From the NCBI GenBank assembly GCA_900772775.1, contig CAAGRW010000043.1, positions 1-64,000 on the forward strand: DNA of 64,000 nt, written 5' to 3'. The position numbers and the translations under genes were made by a program. The notes below the pieces were generated by a model that was given only the letters and a program-made list of their open reading frames with translations, did no database searches and was not told where the DNA came from. This stretch comes from Candidatus Rifleibacteriota bacterium. GTDB lineage: Bacteria; Vulcanimicrobiota; Xenobia; Xenobiales; Xenobiaceae. Positions 62,255 through 64,000 of the stretch are shown one piece after another. Numbering within the stretch: position 1 is the first letter of the stretch; each line of letters opens with the position of its first letter.

Positions 62255-62698
62255 CTAATGAGCTTCGGAGTGCTTGTGTAAAAAACGATGATTGCAAAGG
62301 TGAGCGCTAATCAATATACAACCGCCCAGAGCTCCGACAATTTCCGAGCCCAAGTGGCCGATCACTTCATGCAAAGGATGAGCGCCCAAAATCATAGTTA
62401 GGGAAATAATTCCCAAAGCGATAACCAAGTTTTTTCTATGTCTGAGCCAACCGGTAACTAAAGCGATACAAGCTACCGGAACGATCAGAGCCGTAATATA
62501 AAAGTGCCAGCGCTCGTCTAAGTGGAATTGGTTGCCTAATAAAGGCAAAAGGGCCAACACTGCCGGCAAAAGGGTGCAGTGGATCAAGCAAGCAGAAGAT
62601 AAAACCACGCCCAACAAGTCCAACCCGCGCAACCCTTCAGGCTTAGCGGCGATATTCTCTTTGCTATGACATTGACATGTAGAAGAAACAGCAGTCAT
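62255..62698 (-). CDS. MerC-like membrane protein
   Basis: 147 residues from ATG 62698 with GGGG 8 bases upstream. Four membrane helices. The first contains the MerC signature (LSSACLIHCTLLPAVLALLP), where a Cys pair binds the metal; a HE-rich loop (HPLHEVIGH) and a His-rich C-terminus (LCNHRFLHKHSEAH) follow. The N-terminal tail has two more Cys (STCQC). MerC proteins move mercuric ions across the inner membrane, but many chromosomal homologues act on other metals such as zinc or cadmium or are uncharacterised. It stands alone, with an operator-like promoter. Confidence 0.85.
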   Translation of the reverse strand: MTAVSSTCQCHSKENIAAKPEGLRGLDLLGVVLSSACLIHCTLLPAVLALLPLLGNQFHLDERWHFYITALIVPVACIALVTGWLRHRKNLVIALGIISLTMILGAHPLHEVIGHLGSEIVGALGGCILISAHLCNHRFLHKHSEAH

Positions 62699-62710
62699 AA
62701 TTTTCCCCAC

Positions 62711-62737
62711 AAAAAAGAGTCCGCTTTATTGGGACTC
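62711..62737 (-). terminator. leader terminator/attenuator upstream of the MerC-like gene
   Basis: In the 5' leader on the minus strand, GAGTCC (62737-62732) pairs with GGACTC (62722-62717) and is followed by six T (62716-62711), directly before the GGGG ribosome binding site. A 6-bp stem is modest, so readthrough is expected. Confidence 0.55.
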
Positions 62738-62766
62738 ACTACTATTCAGTTTAATTTTTACTTTGG

Positions 62767-62782
62767 TGATAATAGTTTATCA
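62767..62782 (-). promoter_or_regulatory. operator-like palindrome over the merC-like promoter
   Basis: TGATAA-TAGT-TTATCA, an exact 6-4-6 inverted repeat overlapping the -10 element and spacer of the promoter at 62769-62797. A repressor bound here would block RNA polymerase. Similar AT-rich palindromes are used by Fur/Zur-type repressors. Confidence 0.6.
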
Positions 62783-62797
62783 TTAGCAGAATGTCAA
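62769..62797 (-). promoter_or_regulatory. sigma70-type promoter of the MerC-like gene
   Basis: Minus strand: TTGACA (62797-62792), 17-base spacer, TATTAT (62774-62769). Spacing is normal, unlike the 19-20 bases of MerR-activated promoters. Confidence 0.75.
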
Positions 62798-62850
62798 GAG
62801 CGATATGCTTTATTGCCATACGTTTTTTACTTTAGCAATATTGAAAGCTA

Positions 62851-62859
62851 TGGTAAAAT
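62851..62859 (+). promoter_or_regulatory. extended -10 promoter of the AlbA_2 gene
   Basis: TGG-TAAAAT (extended -10) 37 bases before the start codon; the -35 region (TTTAGC at 62831-62836) is weak. Confidence 0.45.
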
Positions 62860-62895
62860 GATAAACAAACTTATTGCAGGATTTTCTTTGATAAT

Positions 62896-64000
62896 ATGCC
62901 CCATAAAATGACTTTGAAAGAAATTTGCCACGAAGTTGAATCATCGTATTTCGACCGCAAAAGTGCCAGGATCGACGCTAAGGCTTTGGCTGTGCTTTTT
63001 ATAGCTTTTGCCAATGCCGACGGAGGGACTGTCGCCATTGGTGTTGAGGATGATGGCACTATAACTGGCATTGACAATTATAAAGAAAATATCAATAAAT
63101 TGCTAAATGTGCCTTTTGATTTTTGTAAACCATCAATAAGCAATTTTACTACCGAAGAGATTAAGTGTAAAAATAATAAAGGCGTCACTGATCATATCCT
63201 TTTAATCCATATCGCTCCTAGCACTTTATTGCATACAAATCAAACTGATGAGGCTTTTTTTAGAGTTGGAGACAGATCAAAAAAATTAAATTTTGAAGAG
63301 CGTTTACAGCTAATGTATTCCAAAGGCACGCGATATTTTGAAGATTCGCCTGTTCCTGACGCCGATTTAGAAGATTTGGATCTTAGCTTTGTGAAAAAAT
63401 ACATTGCCAAAATCGGCTATAAGAGAAAAAGTGCTCAAAAATATTTAGAAGAGAACAAAGATTTCGTTATTACAAAAAATGGCAAAAGAGAAATAAGCGC
63501 AGCGGCTATACTTTTGTTTGGTAAAAATCCTGGTAGATTTTTCCCTCGTGCTAGAGTTAGAGTTGTAAAATACGAAGGTACTGAAGCTAAAGTCGGAGCG
63601 GCTATGAATGTGATTAAGGATGTCTCTTTTACTGGTCGCATTCTTGAAGTTGTGGAAAAATCGCTTGATTTTATGCGTAGTCAAATTAAAGAATATACTT
63701 ATTTAGGCCCTGATACCAAATTTGTTACTGAGCCTGAATATCCGGAGTTTGCTTGGCAAGAAATTATTATAAATGCTATAGCTCATCGCGATTACAGTAT
63801 CAAAGGCACTGATATTCAGGTAAAAATTTTTGATGATAAAATCGTCGTTGAAAGTCCCGGCACACTGCCCGGCATTGTGCGCTTAAACAATATGCGCAGT
63901 GTCCATTTTTCACGTAATCCTAAGCTGGCGCAATTTCTTCACGAGTACGAATATGTAAAAGAGTTTGGTGAAGGTGTAGACAGACTTTATGAAGTTATGA
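62896..64000 (+). CDS. AlbA_2/Schlafen-like and HATPase-type regulator (3' partial)
   Basis: At least 368 residues, open to the window end. Start taken as ATG 62896 (or 62908). An N-terminal AlbA_2 domain is clear: ESSYFDRKSARIDAKALAV, then AFANADGGTVAIGVEDDG and FFRVGDRSKKLNFEE. A C-terminal HATPase_c_4-type region begins near residue 270 (AWQEIIINAIAHRDYS) and continues with VVESPGTLPG and EYVKEFGEGVDRLYEVM. This is the COG2865 type of predicted regulator or helicase-related protein, often found near mobile or defence genes. Codon use is AT-richer than in the neighbours. The winged-helix end expected in this family would lie beyond the window. Confidence 0.85.
   Translation, partial: MPHKMTLKEICHEVESSYFDRKSARIDAKALAVLFIAFANADGGTVAIGVEDDGTITGIDNYKENINKLLNVPFDFCKPSISNFTTEEIKCKNNKGVTDHILLIHIAPSTLLHTNQTDEAFFRVGDRSKKLNFEERLQLMYSKGTRYFEDSPVPDADLEDLDLSFVKKYIAKIGYKRKSAQKYLEENKDFVITKNGKREISAAAILLFGKNPGRFFPRARVRVVKYEGTEAKVGAAMNVIKDVSFTGRILEVVEKSLDFMRSQIKEYTYLGPDTKFVTEPEYPEFAWQEIIINAIAHRDYSIKGTDIQVKIFDDKIVVESPGTLPGIVRLNNMRSVHFSRNPKLAQFLHEYEYVKEFGEGVDRLYEVM

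Noticed and set aside
62767..62797. MerR-type operator at the MerC-like promoter
   Set aside because: The spacer is 17 bases and the palindrome is AT-rich and overlaps the -10, unlike the 19-20 base spacers of MerR sites.

Overview
The window looks like chromosomal DNA of an anaerobic, diderm (two-membrane) bacterium that is not a typical proteobacterium. An outer membrane is implied by a secretin (GspD), a full type II secretion inner-membrane set, a lytic transglycosylase and several lipoproteins. Firmicute-like housekeeping traits are also present: RNase Y, a PgpH-type c-di-AMP phosphodiesterase next to YbeY, a SufCBDSU iron-sulfur system with SufU instead of SufE, a PTS EIIC and a MalF-type permease. 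A ferredoxin-dependent 2-oxoacid oxidoreductase and carbamate kinase suggest fermentative anaerobic metabolism. I cannot name the phylum from sequence alone; deep-branching gut or sediment diderm lineages are plausible.

Layout. 1-5.1 kb: end of a pseudopilin, an HD phosphohydrolase, a split YjjB/YjjP-type exporter and FtsY. 5.3-11.2 kb (+): a small protein with a PPGF motif, a CopA-type ATPase with a C-terminal CopZ-like domain, GlyA and carbamate kinase. 11.2-11.95 kb: a RelE/HigB-like toxin with an XRE antitoxin. 11.96-19.9 kb (-): gspL-M-N-D-E-F, with a divergent GspC-like PDZ protein and a DUF6273-like protein to 21.8 kb. 21.9-28.6 kb (-): sufC-B-D-Rieske-S-U-T. 28.9-35.6 kb: orphan PTS EIIC, B12/radical-SAM protein, a fusion of a degenerate RNase H domain with a Nudix hydrolase, YbeY and PgpH. 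35.8-41.7 kb: envelope proteins of unknown function, a GT-C-type glycosyltransferase, a GNAT and a crotonase-like protein. 41.9-44.8 kb (+): two-gene fused 2-oxoacid:ferredoxin oxidoreductase. 44.9-51.5 kb (+): grpE (very long), dnaK, dnaJ, prmA, rsmE. 51.5-52.0 kb: tRNA Val-Asp-Phe-Asp. 52.1-55.9 kb (+): small protein, recA, recX, rny. 56-61 kb (+): TPR protein, sugar-type binding lipoprotein, MazG-like enzyme, lipoprotein and one ABC permease. 61.1-64 kb: lytic transglycosylase, MerC-like protein with a regulated-looking promoter and leader, and an AlbA_2/HATPase regulator cut by the window end.

Most genes sit in short co-directional groups closed by clear intrinsic terminators, several bidirectional. 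No rRNA, CRISPR array, insertion sequence or prophage was seen. The points most worth a second look are the RNase H-Nudix fusion in which the acidic active-site residues are lost, an in-frame internal start in copA that could yield free CopZ, the approximately 290-residue N-terminal extension of GrpE that shares a PPGF motif with another protein, the cysteine-rich SufS tail, and the merC promoter/operator/leader-terminator arrangement.
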